DNA of 64,000 nucleotides from Archangium_A sp035910535. GTDB taxonomy: Bacteria > Myxococcota > Myxococcia > Myxococcales > Myxococcaceae. The notes under the pieces are model-generated. The model searched no databases. It worked only from the letters and a program-made list of their open reading frames with translations, and was not told the DNA's origin. The DNA is taken from the NCBI GenBank assembly GCA_035910535.1, contig JAMHXF010000042.1, positions 1-64,000 of the forward strand, read 5' to 3'. A program made the translations under genes and the position numbers. Shown one piece after another: positions 1-8,455 of this stretch (position 1 is the stretch's first letter; each line of letters starts with the position of its first letter).

Positions 1-1660
1 CGTCGGTGGTCGCCATCTTCTCCATCGCCTCGTAGAGCTGCGCGCGGAGCACCGCCTGCGCGGCCTGAATGGCGATGACCTCGAGCATGCGCAGCTCGTC
101 GTTGTCGAAGGCGATCTTCTTGCGCGAGCCCACGACGAGCGTGCCGAGGATTCGATCACCGGCCACCAGCGGGAAGATCTTCAACGACTGCAACCCGCGG
201 ATCTGCGTGTCGTCGTCGAAGATGATCTGACGGTCCATCGCGCCGGCGTCGCGGCCAGGCAGCGGCGCGCCGTAGCGAACGACGTTGGCCACCAGCCCGT
301 TGTTGTCGGGGAACGACGCGTTCTCGAGCGCCCTGCCCGCCGACGTCACGCCCGACATGCGCATGATGCGGTGCATGCGCTGACCGTTCTGCTCGCTGAC
401 CAGCGTGACGGCGCAGAACTCGGGCTGCGCGACCTGCCGCGAGGCCTCGAGCACCGCGAGGAAGACCTGCTCTGGAGAACCCGCACGGTTCAGCTCTTCG
501 ATGGCGCGGAAGAACCGGTCTTTTTCGTCGCGCGACTGGCGGATGTACGACATCACGCGCTCGACCTCGATCGCGCGCAGCACCTCGCCGCCGACGATCT
601 GCAGCAGGCGCTCGTCTTCTTCGCTGAACGGCTTGTTCTCGAGGCGGTCGGCCACCAACACGCCGCGCATCAACCCGCCACCTTCGATGATCGGCACCGC
701 CAACACCGCGCAGATGTCGGGGCCGCCGGGCTCGTAGTGCGTCACGCCCTTGAGGCCCGACATCGAGTTCATCCGCACCGCGACGCCGCGCTTGAGCAGC
801 GCCCCGAAGATGCCTTCACCGGCCGCGAAGCGCTCGCGCTGCACGTGCTCCGACGACGAGCGGCAGTCGTGCAGCTTGAGCGAGCGATCGTCGCTGGCGA
901 GCATGAAGACGCCGACGGTGTGCGTGTGCAGCGCGGTCTCTGCGATCTCCAGCGCGCTGCCGGTGGCGCCTTCGATCTCCTTGACCGCGGCGACCAGCCA
1001 CTTCTCTTGATCTTTCACGCCGGGCATCGAATCGGCGCCGCTCGAGACGAGGCGAAACGTTCGCGCGCGCTCTTCGAGCTCTTTGATCTTGTTCTTCACC
1101 GCGTCGTCTTCAGCGCGACGGGCCGCAGCCAGCCGCGCCGACAACACGAAGTGGTACAGCCCCGCGAACAGCGCGAGGAACGCAGAGCGCGCAATGAACA
1201 CGCCCCAGCGCTCCGGCAACGTGAGCAGCGCGTCGAAGAGGATCGCCGTACCGAGCAACGTCGCCGCCGCAGGTCTCGGCAAGAACGTCACCAGGCACGC
1301 CATCAACACGTAGACGATCGGAAAGAGCTGCTCGCCGCCCAGCGCCACCACGACGAACGCCGCCGCCACCATCGCGCCGCCGAACTCGAGCTCGTCGCGC
1401 AGCAACAGCGTCGAGCTCGACATCGATCGACGAACGCGGCGAATCGTCGCCAACGCACCGCCGAGCAACAACACGCCGAAGGCCGCCGCGTCTACCCACT
1501 GCAACGCGTCGATCGAACGGAAGCGCCCGCGCGCCAGAAACGCGAAGACCGTCAACACCGACGCCGCAGGCACGAGCCGAATGAGCTCTCGAACCCACTT
1601 GCCCGGCGTGTACGACAACGGCCGACTGCTGCGACGAGGCACCACCGGAGCTGGCGTCAT
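1..1660 (-). CDS. DmxA-like membrane sensor with two GAF domains, probable diguanylate cyclase (3' end cut by window edge)
   Basis: The frame opens with an ATG that overlaps the ftsB stop (ATGA) and stays open to the left edge. The first ~190 residues hold about six hydrophobic segments. Two GAF-like regions follow (about 215-370 and 385-545). The last visible residues read MATTD, which resembles the 'TDGLTGL' entry into a GGDEF domain; the catalytic domain itself lies outside the window. Six membrane segments, two GAF domains and a GGDEF domain is the layout described for Myxococcus xanthus DmxA, a diguanylate cyclase that acts at the division site. The ftsB linkage fits that role. The GGDEF assignment and DmxA orthology are inferences from architecture and context. 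Confidence 0.72.
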   Translation of the reverse strand, partial: MTPAPVVPRRSSRPLSYTPGKWVRELIRLVPAASVLTVFAFLARGRFRSIDALQWVDAAAFGVLLLGGALATIRRVRRSMSSSTLLLRDELEFGGAMVAAAFVVVALGGEQLFPIVYVLMACLVTFLPRPAAATLLGTAILFDALLTLPERWGVFIARSAFLALFAGLYHFVLSARLAAARRAEDDAVKNKIKELEERARTFRLVSSGADSMPGVKDQEKWLVAAVKEIEGATGSALEIAETALHTHTVGVFMLASDDRSLKLHDCRSSSEHVQRERFAAGEGIFGALLKRGVAVRMNSMSGLKGVTHYEPGGPDICAVLAVPIIEGGGLMRGVLVADRLENKPFSEEDERLLQIVGGEVLRAIEVERVMSYIRQSRDEKDRFFRAIEELNRAGSPEQVFLAVLEASRQVAQPEFCAVTLVSEQNGQRMHRIMRMSGVTSAGRALENASFPDNNGLVANVVRYGAPLPGRDAGAMDRQIIFDDDTQIRGLQSLKIFPLVAGDRILGTLVVGSRKKIAFDNDELRMLEVIAIQAAQAVLRAQLYEAMEKMATTD

Positions 1661-1938
1661 GGGGTCTCCAGGTTGAAGACGACTTCTCCGGGCCGCACGA
1701 GCCCCAGACTTTCGCGAGCCGCGCGCTCGAGCGCCGCAGGTTCACTCTTGAGTCGATGCGCTTCGAGCTTCAGCCGCTCGTTGTCGGTGCGCAGCCGTGC
1801 GTTTCGATCTTCGAGCGACTGGAGATCGCGCTTGAGCCGCGCGTAGCGACGAAAGCCGCCCTCCGCGGAGAGCGAGCCTGCTGCGAAGATGAGGGCGATC
1901 GCGACGGCGCCCCACACGACTTGTCGACGACGGTCCAT
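1657..1938 (-). CDS. ftsB: Cell division protein FtsB/DivIC family
   Basis: This 93-residue protein has the short bitopic form of FtsB/DivIC: a basic cytoplasmic start (MDRRR), one membrane helix (about residues 8-25) and a coiled coil with leucine/arginine heptads (about 33-70). The tail contains 'ESLGLVRPGE', the conserved FtsB/DivIC end motif. FtsB bridges FtsQ and FtsL in the divisome and helps activate septal peptidoglycan synthesis. The stop overlaps the start of the DmxA-like gene by 4 bases, so the two are probably translated together. Family assignment is secure; the ftsB name rather than divIC follows proteobacterial practice. Confidence 0.88.
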   Translation of the reverse strand: MDRRRQVVWGAVAIALIFAAGSLSAEGGFRRYARLKRDLQSLEDRNARLRTDNERLKLEAHRLKSEPAALERAARESLGLVRPGEVVFNLETP

Positions 1939-2063
1939 GCCTTACGAGCCAAAGTACCAGCGGCGATCGACCCCGCAAGAAAACCGCTACAGGTTGCAAC
2001 GGCTCCGCACCCACGCGACATCACTGGAGATTTCGGCGTCAAAGGGCGAGCATCGACGCGCTC

Positions 2064-3176
2064 ATGTTCGCCCATCGACACGCGGTGTTCATCGGTCCCG
2101 GAAAGCTGAACGACGAGCTGCGCGCGGTCATCGCGCGGCGCGCCGGGGCTCCTCAGCCTGACATCGCCATTCAGGTGCCGCGGCTGCTCGCGACCTTCGA
2201 AACGGCCGCCGACGCCGAGCGCATCGCCTCGCAGGTGCAGCGGCTCAAGCTGGGCGTCGCGGTGGCCGGGCCTGAGCAACCTCCGGCGGAGCTCGGGTGG
2301 TCCGTCGCGAAGAGCTTCGGGTACTTCGACAAGGCGTGGCGCGCGGTGACGACGACTGACGAGGTCGTCCACTTTCAAGCGCACGACGTCACGGCCGTGA
2401 CGCTGCTCGACTGGCGACCCGATGAGGGCGCGCCTGATCGCGCGGCGCTGCTGACGTTGCGCGAAGGCAAGCCGGTGATGCTGCGCGCGAGCCTGCTCGA
2501 TGAAGTGTCGCGACACTCGGCGCCGCTCGAAGGCATTCGACGCATCAACGAGTTCCTCGACGCCGCGTCGCTCGTGCTCACCCCGGAGTCGCGCGTTCGT
2601 TCGCGTCGCCTGAACGAGGCCGACTTTCGCGCGGGGGAGCTGACCGGCGATCTGCTCCCGCTGGTGCTCGCCGTTGTCGATGGCGTCGACACCATGCCGG
2701 GCACGCTGCCGTTGCCGCTGCAGGGGAAGCGCCCCGCCACGCCGCCCATCACCCCTCACCAGACTGGACTCGCAGCGATGTCTGCGTGGGTGCTCTTTGG
2801 CGTGAGTCTGGGCGCGCTGGTGCTCTCGCTCGGGTACTTCACGGTAGCTGCGCTCACGCTTGGGCTGACGCCGTGCATCGCCGGCTTCGCGCTCGGCGCG
2901 TGGGGCACGCGGCGCTTCATGTGGTCGCGCTGGCTCGGGCGACAGAACTGGGGCGAAGCGAGCCCGATTCCCACCTGGCCCATCGCCGCGTCGGAGCCCG
3001 GCATCAAGCCGACCGCGTTCGAGTTGATCCTCGACACGTTGACGTTGGGCTCCGTCGGCGCGTGTGCGCTGGGTGAAGGGCTGATTCGCGCCATGAGCTT
3101 GTGGTCGCTGCCGTTGCTCTCGTTGGCGGTGCTGTGCAGCGCGGCCGCGGTCTACGAGGCGTGGCAGCGCGAATGA
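2064..3176 (+). CDS. Uncharacterised protein with soluble N-terminal region and C-terminal membrane region
   Basis: This 370-residue protein matches no family I recognise. Residues 1-230 look globular and soluble. They include a stretch starting around residue 84 that mentions a Phe-Asp-Lys-Ala-Trp segment and several Arg-rich turns. Residues ~235-285 contain two strongly hydrophobic segments and ~325-365 contain one or two more, so it is probably an inner-membrane protein with a large cytoplasmic head. The stop overlaps the start of the patatin gene (ATGA), suggesting a common transcript and possibly a shared lipid-related role. It starts at ATG 2064, in the intergenic space divergent from ftsB. 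A long antisense frame over the same DNA was judged a shadow. Confidence 0.75.
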   Translation: MFAHRHAVFIGPGKLNDELRAVIARRAGAPQPDIAIQVPRLLATFETAADAERIASQVQRLKLGVAVAGPEQPPAELGWSVAKSFGYFDKAWRAVTTTDEVVHFQAHDVTAVTLLDWRPDEGAPDRAALLTLREGKPVMLRASLLDEVSRHSAPLEGIRRINEFLDAASLVLTPESRVRSRRLNEADFRAGELTGDLLPLVLAVVDGVDTMPGTLPLPLQGKRPATPPITPHQTGLAAMSAWVLFGVSLGALVLSLGYFTVAALTLGLTPCIAGFALGAWGTRRFMWSRWLGRQNWGEASPIPTWPIAASEPGIKPTAFELILDTLTLGSVGACALGEGLIRAMSLWSLPLLSLAVLCSAAAVYEAWQRE

Positions 3177-4045
3177 GCTCGCTTCGTGAGCAGCTCGAAG
3201 GCAAGCGCGTCGGCGTGGTGTTGAGCGCCGGGTATTTCGGCTTCTACGGCCACGCGGGCTTCGTCGAAGGCCTGCTCTCGAGCGGCCTCACCGCGTCGGC
3301 GTGGGCGGGAACTTCGGCCGGCGGCATGGTCGCTTCTTTCGCCGCCGCCGGGCTGCCGCCGAGCCACATGGCCGAGCTGATCCTCGCGCAACGGCGCGAG
3401 CACTTCTGGGACCCCGACTACTTCGGCATCGCGCTGGACTCGATGCGCAAAGGGCACCGCGCGAGCGGGCTGCTCAAGGGCGCGCGCTTCGTCGAGCTGC
3501 TCAAGCAGTTCCTGCCGGTGCGCGACTTCACGTCGCTGAAGACGCCGCTGTTGCTCGTCGCCACCAACCTCACGACGCAGGCGCCCGAGGTGATCACCAA
3601 CGGAGACCTGCCGTCAGCGGTTCACGCCACGTGTGCGTACCCGGGCCTCTTTCAAGCCGTCCGTCGAGACGATCAGCTGCTTTGGGACGGAGGCATCGTC
3701 GACAAAGCCCCGGCCCTCGCGCTCGCGCAGTCGCCGCTGGGCAAGTCGCTCGACGCGCTGCTGGTGCACTTTCTGCCGAGCCGCGACGGCGCCAAAGAGC
3801 CGACGGGCGCGTTCGCGTACGCGAGCGGCATGGCCAGCGGCTTCGCGGCGATCCGCAAAGATCACTTCCGACTGCAGTTGGAGCTGCTCGAAGCGCGCGG
3901 CGTCGAAGTTCACGTGGTGACCTCTCGCCTGCCGCCCGTCTCACCGAGCGAAATGCACCGCGGCCCCGACGCTGTCGCCGCAGGTCGCGCGTCGATCCTC
4001 GCGGCGCTCGACGCCCCGCCCGCGAGCTGGTCCGGCGAGGATTAG
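3173..4045 (+). CDS. Patatin-like phospholipase
   Basis: This 290-residue protein carries the patatin Ser-Asp dyad. The nucleophile elbow is GTSAG (in 'WAGTSAGGM', near residue 46) and the acid is in the DGG motif ('LLWDGGIVDKAP', about residue 170). A glycine-containing oxyanion region (SAGYFGFYGHAG) lies near the start. Patatins hydrolyse acyl esters of phospholipids or other lipids. There is no clear signal peptide, so action on the cytoplasmic face is likely. The ATG at 3173 overlaps the preceding stop. A longer in-frame extension starting at 3101 would overlap the upstream gene by 76 bases and is unlikely. The stop codon overlaps that of the convergent CoA-binding protein. Confidence 0.85.
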   Translation: MSSLREQLEGKRVGVVLSAGYFGFYGHAGFVEGLLSSGLTASAWAGTSAGGMVASFAAAGLPPSHMAELILAQRREHFWDPDYFGIALDSMRKGHRASGLLKGARFVELLKQFLPVRDFTSLKTPLLLVATNLTTQAPEVITNGDLPSAVHATCAYPGLFQAVRRDDQLLWDGGIVDKAPALALAQSPLGKSLDALLVHFLPSRDGAKEPTGAFAYASGMASGFAAIRKDHFRLQLELLEARGVEVHVVTSRLPPVSPSEMHRGPDAVAAGRASILAALDAPPASWSGED

Positions 4046-4476
4046 CCGGCGACGTAGCGCCGGTGATCGACGAGCAGGCAACGGTCCTGCACGACGTCGA
4101 TGCCCGCGTCGACCAACCGCTTCGCCGCCGCGTCGTTGCGAATGCCCAGCTGAAACCACACGGCCTTCGGCTTCTTCGCGATCAGATCGTCGACGTGTTG
4201 GTCGATGTCTTGCGGCCGACGAAACACGTCGACGAGATCGAGCTCACCGGGAATCGCCGACACCGTCCGGTAGACCTGCTCACCGAGGATCTGCGTCGTC
4301 TCCGGGTAGTACACGGGCACCGGCACCACTTCGACGCCCTTGCTCTGCACGTACTCCGGCACCGAGAACGCCGGCTGCCCGCGCTGTGCTTCGGTCTTGA
4401 TGCCCAACACCGCCACGCGCTTGAGACCACGAACCAGCGCCGCGATGCCCGCCTCGTCTTCGATCAGTCTCGCCAT
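4042..4476 (-). CDS. CoA-binding domain protein (YccU type)
   Basis: This 144-residue single-domain protein has the CoA-binding Rossmann fold related to succinyl-CoA ligase alpha. The first strand reads 'KRVAVLGIK', followed by a 'VPVYYP' segment, 'LVDVFRRP' and 'KAVWFQLGI'. The closing 'DRCLLVDHRR' matches the 'DRCxxxEH/DH' end of the YccU family. Members bind CoA; a physiological role is not established. The start was set at ATG 4476 because the longer frame would run into the divergently transcribed neighbour. The stop overlaps that of the patatin gene by three bases. Confidence 0.82.
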   Translation of the reverse strand: MARLIEDEAGIAALVRGLKRVAVLGIKTEAQRGQPAFSVPEYVQSKGVEVVPVPVYYPETTQILGEQVYRTVSAIPGELDLVDVFRRPQDIDQHVDDLIAKKPKAVWFQLGIRNDAAAKRLVDAGIDVVQDRCLLVDHRRYVAG

Positions 4477-4512
4477 GTTCAAGACCCTAACGACGACTAC
4501 AGTCTCCCGCTC

Positions 4513-6057
4513 ATGACCAGCCTCCTGGCCCTCGCACTTCTGGCGGCTTCTCCGGTTGCGCAGAACACGTCGATCTACACGCTCGATCAACAGAGCTTCG
4601 TCGACACGGCGAAGCACGATCTCGAAACGCTCAAGCAGTTCGTCGTCGGCATGAGCGGCGTGATGGCCCAGGTCAAAGCCAACGACGCGCTCTTCGCGAA
4701 GACCAACGACGTCTACTCACCCGAGCAGAAACAGACGCTGCTCTCGTCGTGGGGCTCGCTCTTCGCGTACTTCAGCGCCACCGAGGGCCTGCGCCAGAAG
4801 TACTGGGACTTCATCAAGCTCGCCCCGACCGACCCGCGTCACGCGTGGGGTTTCGTCGTCACCCACACCGCGCTCACCTCGATGCTGGCGTACGGCCTCA
4901 AGTTCGCGTCGCTCACGCTCAACAACAAGCAGCTCGAGACGCTCTTCGACGAAGAAAACGAAGAATACGGCGTGCCGCGCGGCGCCTTCGCGCAGTTCAA
5001 GCTCAAGGCGATTCACGTCGCGACGTCGACACAGCTCTTCACCGGCGACACGTACGTCCCCTTCTTGAAGAAGCAGAAGGTCATGGACGACGCCTTCGTC
5101 AAATGGGCCGTCGACGAAATGAAGAGCGGCTCGAAGGTCGCGCGCGTCGAGCTCGTTCGTCACGGCGGGCGGCTCTACGTCGGCAACGGCAAAGATCTCG
5201 CCATTGACGAGTCGATGCGCGCCGTCTTCCCCGCCCAGAAGACCTTCGCGGAGTGGATGGGAGACACCCGCGTCGCCCGCGTCGGGCGGCCGCTCGTCAC
5301 CACCGACGACATCGCGCGCCTCGTGATTCCGAAGCTGTTGCCCGGAGACGTGCTCGTCACGCGGCAGAACTGGTTCCTCTCGAACATCGGCCTGCCCGGC
5401 TTCTGGCCACACGCGGAGCTCTACGTCGGCATCGCGTCAGATCTCTCACGCAGCTTCGACGGAGACCCCGAGACCAACGCGTGGGCCGCAGCGCAACCCG
5501 AGAAGGCGAAGACCTTCACCGAGCTGCTGCAAAAGCGCTACCCGAAGAAGTGGAAGATCTACGCCGAGGGTCAAGACTTCCAGGGTCACGGGCCCATTCG
5601 CGTCATCGAGTCGATCAGCGAAGGCGTCAGCTTCACCGCCGTCGAGCACGCCTTCGGCGTCGACTACCTCGGCGCGCTCCGGCCTCGGCGCAGCAACCTC
5701 GAGAAGGCGCGCGCCATCGAGCGTGCTTTCAAATACCAGGGCCGCCCGTACGACTTCGACTTCGACTTCTTCAGCGACGCGTCACTGGTGTGCACCGAGC
5801 TCGTCTACAAGGCGTACCAGCCGTCCACCGACATGAAGGGCATCGACCTCGCGCTCGTCGACGTCGCAGGCCGCCGAACGCTGCCCGCGAACGAGATCGT
5901 CAAGCGCTTCGACAAGGAAGCCGGCAAGGCCGACGCCCAGTTCGACTTCGTGCTCTTCCTCGACGGCAGCGAGAGAGAGTCGAAGGTCGTCTCGGCTGAT
6001 GAAGCCGCGTTCCGCAAGACGTGGAAGCGGCTCAAGTGGGACCTCGCGCAGAAGTGA
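4513..6057 (+). CDS. Exported YiiX/YebB-like permuted papain-fold cysteine hydrolase
   Basis: This 514-residue protein starts at ATG 4513 with a probable signal peptide (MTSLLALALLAASPVAQ). Residues 20-250 are a mostly helical region I do not recognise. The C-terminal ~240 residues fit the YiiX/YebB-like permuted NlpC/P60 fold: 'PGDVLVTRQ', then the catalytic His in 'WPHAELYVG', and later the Cys in 'LVCTELVYKAY'. His before Cys is the order expected for the permuted group. Related enzymes act on peptide, amide or lipid acyl bonds; the substrate here cannot be told. The much longer open frame upstream is a shadow of the patatin region. Confidence 0.72.
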   Translation: MTSLLALALLAASPVAQNTSIYTLDQQSFVDTAKHDLETLKQFVVGMSGVMAQVKANDALFAKTNDVYSPEQKQTLLSSWGSLFAYFSATEGLRQKYWDFIKLAPTDPRHAWGFVVTHTALTSMLAYGLKFASLTLNNKQLETLFDEENEEYGVPRGAFAQFKLKAIHVATSTQLFTGDTYVPFLKKQKVMDDAFVKWAVDEMKSGSKVARVELVRHGGRLYVGNGKDLAIDESMRAVFPAQKTFAEWMGDTRVARVGRPLVTTDDIARLVIPKLLPGDVLVTRQNWFLSNIGLPGFWPHAELYVGIASDLSRSFDGDPETNAWAAAQPEKAKTFTELLQKRYPKKWKIYAEGQDFQGHGPIRVIESISEGVSFTAVEHAFGVDYLGALRPRRSNLEKARAIERAFKYQGRPYDFDFDFFSDASLVCTELVYKAYQPSTDMKGIDLALVDVAGRRTLPANEIVKRFDKEAGKADAQFDFVLFLDGSERESKVVSADEAAFRKTWKRLKWDLAQK

Positions 6058-6058
6058 G

Positions 6059-8149
6059 TCAGCGGTCGTACGTCGTCTTCCAGTAGCCCGTGCCTTCTTT
6101 GCAATACATCGCCGCCCAGTCGGCCTTGAACTGGGCGTCGGGCGCGCGCGCGTCGTTCTTGAAGTCGTTGAACGGAACCCGCGCGACCTCTTGAGCCGCC
6201 AGCACCCGCTTGCCGAACTTGAAGACCATGTTGCTGGGCAACCGCAGCTCGCAGTTGCTCAACGGGAACGCGTTCTGGCTGCCGGCCATCACCAGGCGTT
6301 TACCGCGCGCGCTCGGCAACGAAATGCGCACGTAGCCGAACAACTGAACTGGCGAAGCGGCAGCCTTCACCGGCTCTTTGACGGGCTCAGGCTCGGGCTC
6401 TTTGACCGGCTCAGGCTCCTTCGTCGGCTCGATCGCCGCGACGGTCGTCGGGTCTTTCTTCGGGTTCTTCACTGCGGGCACGGGCCGCGCCGTCGCGTCT
6501 CTCGCGGCGAAGACCGTCGTCGGCAGGACCGCGTCGTCGTCGAAGAGCACCTTGGCGATGGAGCCCTTCACTTCGAGCACCGCGCCGTGCCCGTAGACCG
6601 GCCGATGCAGGTCGTCTTCAACTTCGCCCACGAGGTTCAGCCGATCGCCTTCGCGGAGCGTGTCGCCTTTGGAGAGCAGCAGCATGTCTTCGCCGCCCTT
6701 ACGAATGAGCTTCCACACCTTGTCGGCCTTCACGCGATCCACGACGGTGGGCGCCTTGCCGGTCGGCTCGACGATCGCAGGTTCCGGCTCGGCGACCACC
6801 ACCGGCTCTGGCGCACGGCCTGCGTCGACTTCAGCGACAGGCTCCTTCGCCGGCACGACCTCCGCGTCACGCTGGCCGAGCCACCACAACCCACCACCTG
6901 CAGCCGCGATGAAGGCGACCAACACCGCGATGATCATCGGCGTGCGGCTCTTGGGCGCGACGAGCGCGTCGTCGGCTTCGACAGGCGCAATCGACTTCGC
7001 GCTCGGCGCGAGCGATGCGGGCTTCGTCGGAGGCACCGACGGCTGCACCATCGACATCGCCTTCTGCGCGGCGGTCAACACCGGCCCCGAGGCCGACTGC
7101 TGCGAAGGTCGCAAGAACGTGCCGTCCATCTCCGGAGACGGCGCGGGGACGATCTCCGGCGACGAGCCCTTCTTGCGCATCACCGAGAGCCGCGACTGCA
7201 GCTGCCGCTCGGCTGCGAACTCTTCAGGGCACATCGCGCGCACGTAGTTGCCGACGTCTTCAGCGCCGACCGTCATGCTCTCGCGCACCGCGAACTCATT
7301 GAGCGCGCGCGCGAAATCGTCAGCGCGCTGGTAGCGGGCCGACGGCTCTTTCGCCAACGCGCGCATCACGATCTGCTCGAGCGCCGCGGGAATCTCGGGG
7401 CGCGCAGAGATCAACGACGGCACCTCGGCGACGGCCATCTGCGCCACCATCTCCGACATCGTGCCGCCCTGGTACATCGAGCGCCCCGCGAGCATTTCCC
7501 ACACCACGATGCCCGCAGAAAAAATGTCGGAGCGATGATCGACGGGGCGCGCCAGCGCCTGCTCGGGCGACATGTAGCCGAGCTTGCCCATCACCGTGGA
7601 GGGCAGCGTGTGTTTGCTGCGCGCGCTCGACTTGGCGAGGCCGAAGTCGATGACCTTCACCTCCCCCTCGTACGAGACCATCACGTTCTGAGGAGACACG
7701 TCGCGATGCACGATGCCCAGCGGCGTGCCGTCGGCGCCGACCTTGCGGTGCGCGTAGCCCAGCGCCTCGCTGATCTTCTGCCCCATGAAGATCGCCATCG
7801 GCATCGGCATGGCGGTGCCCTGACGCTCGACGCGCGACTCGACGCGCGAGAGATCGACGCCCGGCACGTACTCGATGGCCATGTACAACGTGCCGTCGAC
7901 GTCACCCATGTCGTGAACCTGGGCGATGTTGGAGTGCGTCAACTGAACGAGCACCCGCGCTTCATGGTGAAACCGATCGATGAAGTTCTGATCGCCCATG
8001 AGGTTGGGCAACACCGTCTTCACGATGCACAACTTCTCGAAGCCAGCCGCGCCGGTGAGACGAGCCAGGTGCACTTCACCCATGCCACCCTGCCCGAGCA
8101 TGAAGAGCAGCTGGTAGCGGCCGAGCATGCGGCCATCGGAGGTACTCAT
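6059..8149 (-). CDS. Membrane-anchored Ser/Thr protein kinase (PknB type)
   Basis: This 696-residue protein has a full N-terminal kinase domain (about 10-290). It shows the glycine loop LGQGGMGEV, the ATP lysine in 'CIVKTVLP', the catalytic loop HRDVSPQN, DFG and the APE-equivalent MSPEQ. A linker of ~120 residues precedes one membrane helix (about residue 425). The ~250-residue extracytoplasmic part has Pro/Glu/Lys repeats (EPEPVKEP) and two small globular stretches, the last rich in Cys and Trp. All catalytic residues are present, so it should be active. The ATG at 8149 was preferred to an upstream frame that runs through the tRNA gene on the opposite strand. The external region may sense a ligand, but that is inference. 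Confidence 0.9.
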   Translation of the reverse strand: MSTSDGRMLGRYQLLFMLGQGGMGEVHLARLTGAAGFEKLCIVKTVLPNLMGDQNFIDRFHHEARVLVQLTHSNIAQVHDMGDVDGTLYMAIEYVPGVDLSRVESRVERQGTAMPMPMAIFMGQKISEALGYAHRKVGADGTPLGIVHRDVSPQNVMVSYEGEVKVIDFGLAKSSARSKHTLPSTVMGKLGYMSPEQALARPVDHRSDIFSAGIVVWEMLAGRSMYQGGTMSEMVAQMAVAEVPSLISARPEIPAALEQIVMRALAKEPSARYQRADDFARALNEFAVRESMTVGAEDVGNYVRAMCPEEFAAERQLQSRLSVMRKKGSSPEIVPAPSPEMDGTFLRPSQQSASGPVLTAAQKAMSMVQPSVPPTKPASLAPSAKSIAPVEADDALVAPKSRTPMIIAVLVAFIAAAGGGLWWLGQRDAEVVPAKEPVAEVDAGRAPEPVVVAEPEPAIVEPTGKAPTVVDRVKADKVWKLIRKGGEDMLLLSKGDTLREGDRLNLVGEVEDDLHRPVYGHGAVLEVKGSIAKVLFDDDAVLPTTVFAARDATARPVPAVKNPKKDPTTVAAIEPTKEPEPVKEPEPEPVKEPVKAAASPVQLFGYVRISLPSARGKRLVMAGSQNAFPLSNCELRLPSNMVFKFGKRVLAAQEVARVPFNDFKNDARAPDAQFKADWAAMYCKEGTGYWKTTYDR

Positions 8150-8241
8150 CGCGGGCACTCTACCCAGTGGGTGTCGAAGCGCATGGTTTTGAGTCAGGAC
8201 TTCACGGCGAGTTGTGTGTATACGCCTGCGCCGTCGCAGCT

Positions 8242-8315
8242 GGTCCCGTAGCTCAGCTGGATAGAGTACTGGCCTCCGAAGCCAGGGGTCGCGCGTTCGA
8301 ATCGCGCCGGGATCG
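8242..8315 (+). tRNA. tRNA-Arg (anticodon CCG)
   Basis: A complete cloverleaf can be drawn. The acceptor stem is GGTCCCG paired with CGGGATC (one G-U pair). The D arm contains AGCTCAGCTGGATAGAGT. The anticodon stem CTGGC/GCCAG encloses loop CTCCGAA, giving anticodon CCG. The T arm is GCGCG-TTCGAAT-CGCGC. The discriminator is G and CCA is not encoded. It reads CGG arginine codons, which are frequent in this high-GC genome. A hairpin with a T tract follows directly. Confidence 0.95.
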
Positions 8316-8320
8316 CAGAG

Positions 8321-8358
8321 CCGCCGCACTCAGTTGATGGGTGCGGCGGTTTGTTTTT
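8321..8358 (+). terminator. Intrinsic terminator after tRNA-Arg
   Basis: A perfect 9-bp stem (CCGCCGCAC at 8321-8329 with GTGCGGCGG at 8341-8349) has an 11-base loop and is followed by TTTGTTTTT. It starts six bases after the tRNA and is the clearest factor-independent terminator in the window. It separates the tRNA from ald. Confidence 0.85.
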
Positions 8359-8455
8359 GCGGGCTCGCGCGGCGCGGCGCGTCACGCGAATCCCTTTGAC
8401 TCGCGATGGTTCCAACGCCAAGTCCGCCGCGCTTTTCAACCACAAGGAGCAGGTC

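Noticed and set aside
1770..2759. A 329-codon open frame on the minus strand
   Set aside because: It lies antisense to the unknown membrane protein and reads as a compositional shadow (Arg- and His-rich, no domain).
5999..8251. A 750-codon open frame on the plus strand
   Set aside because: It is antisense to the Ser/Thr kinase, which has all kinase motifs; the long frame is a GC-bias artefact.
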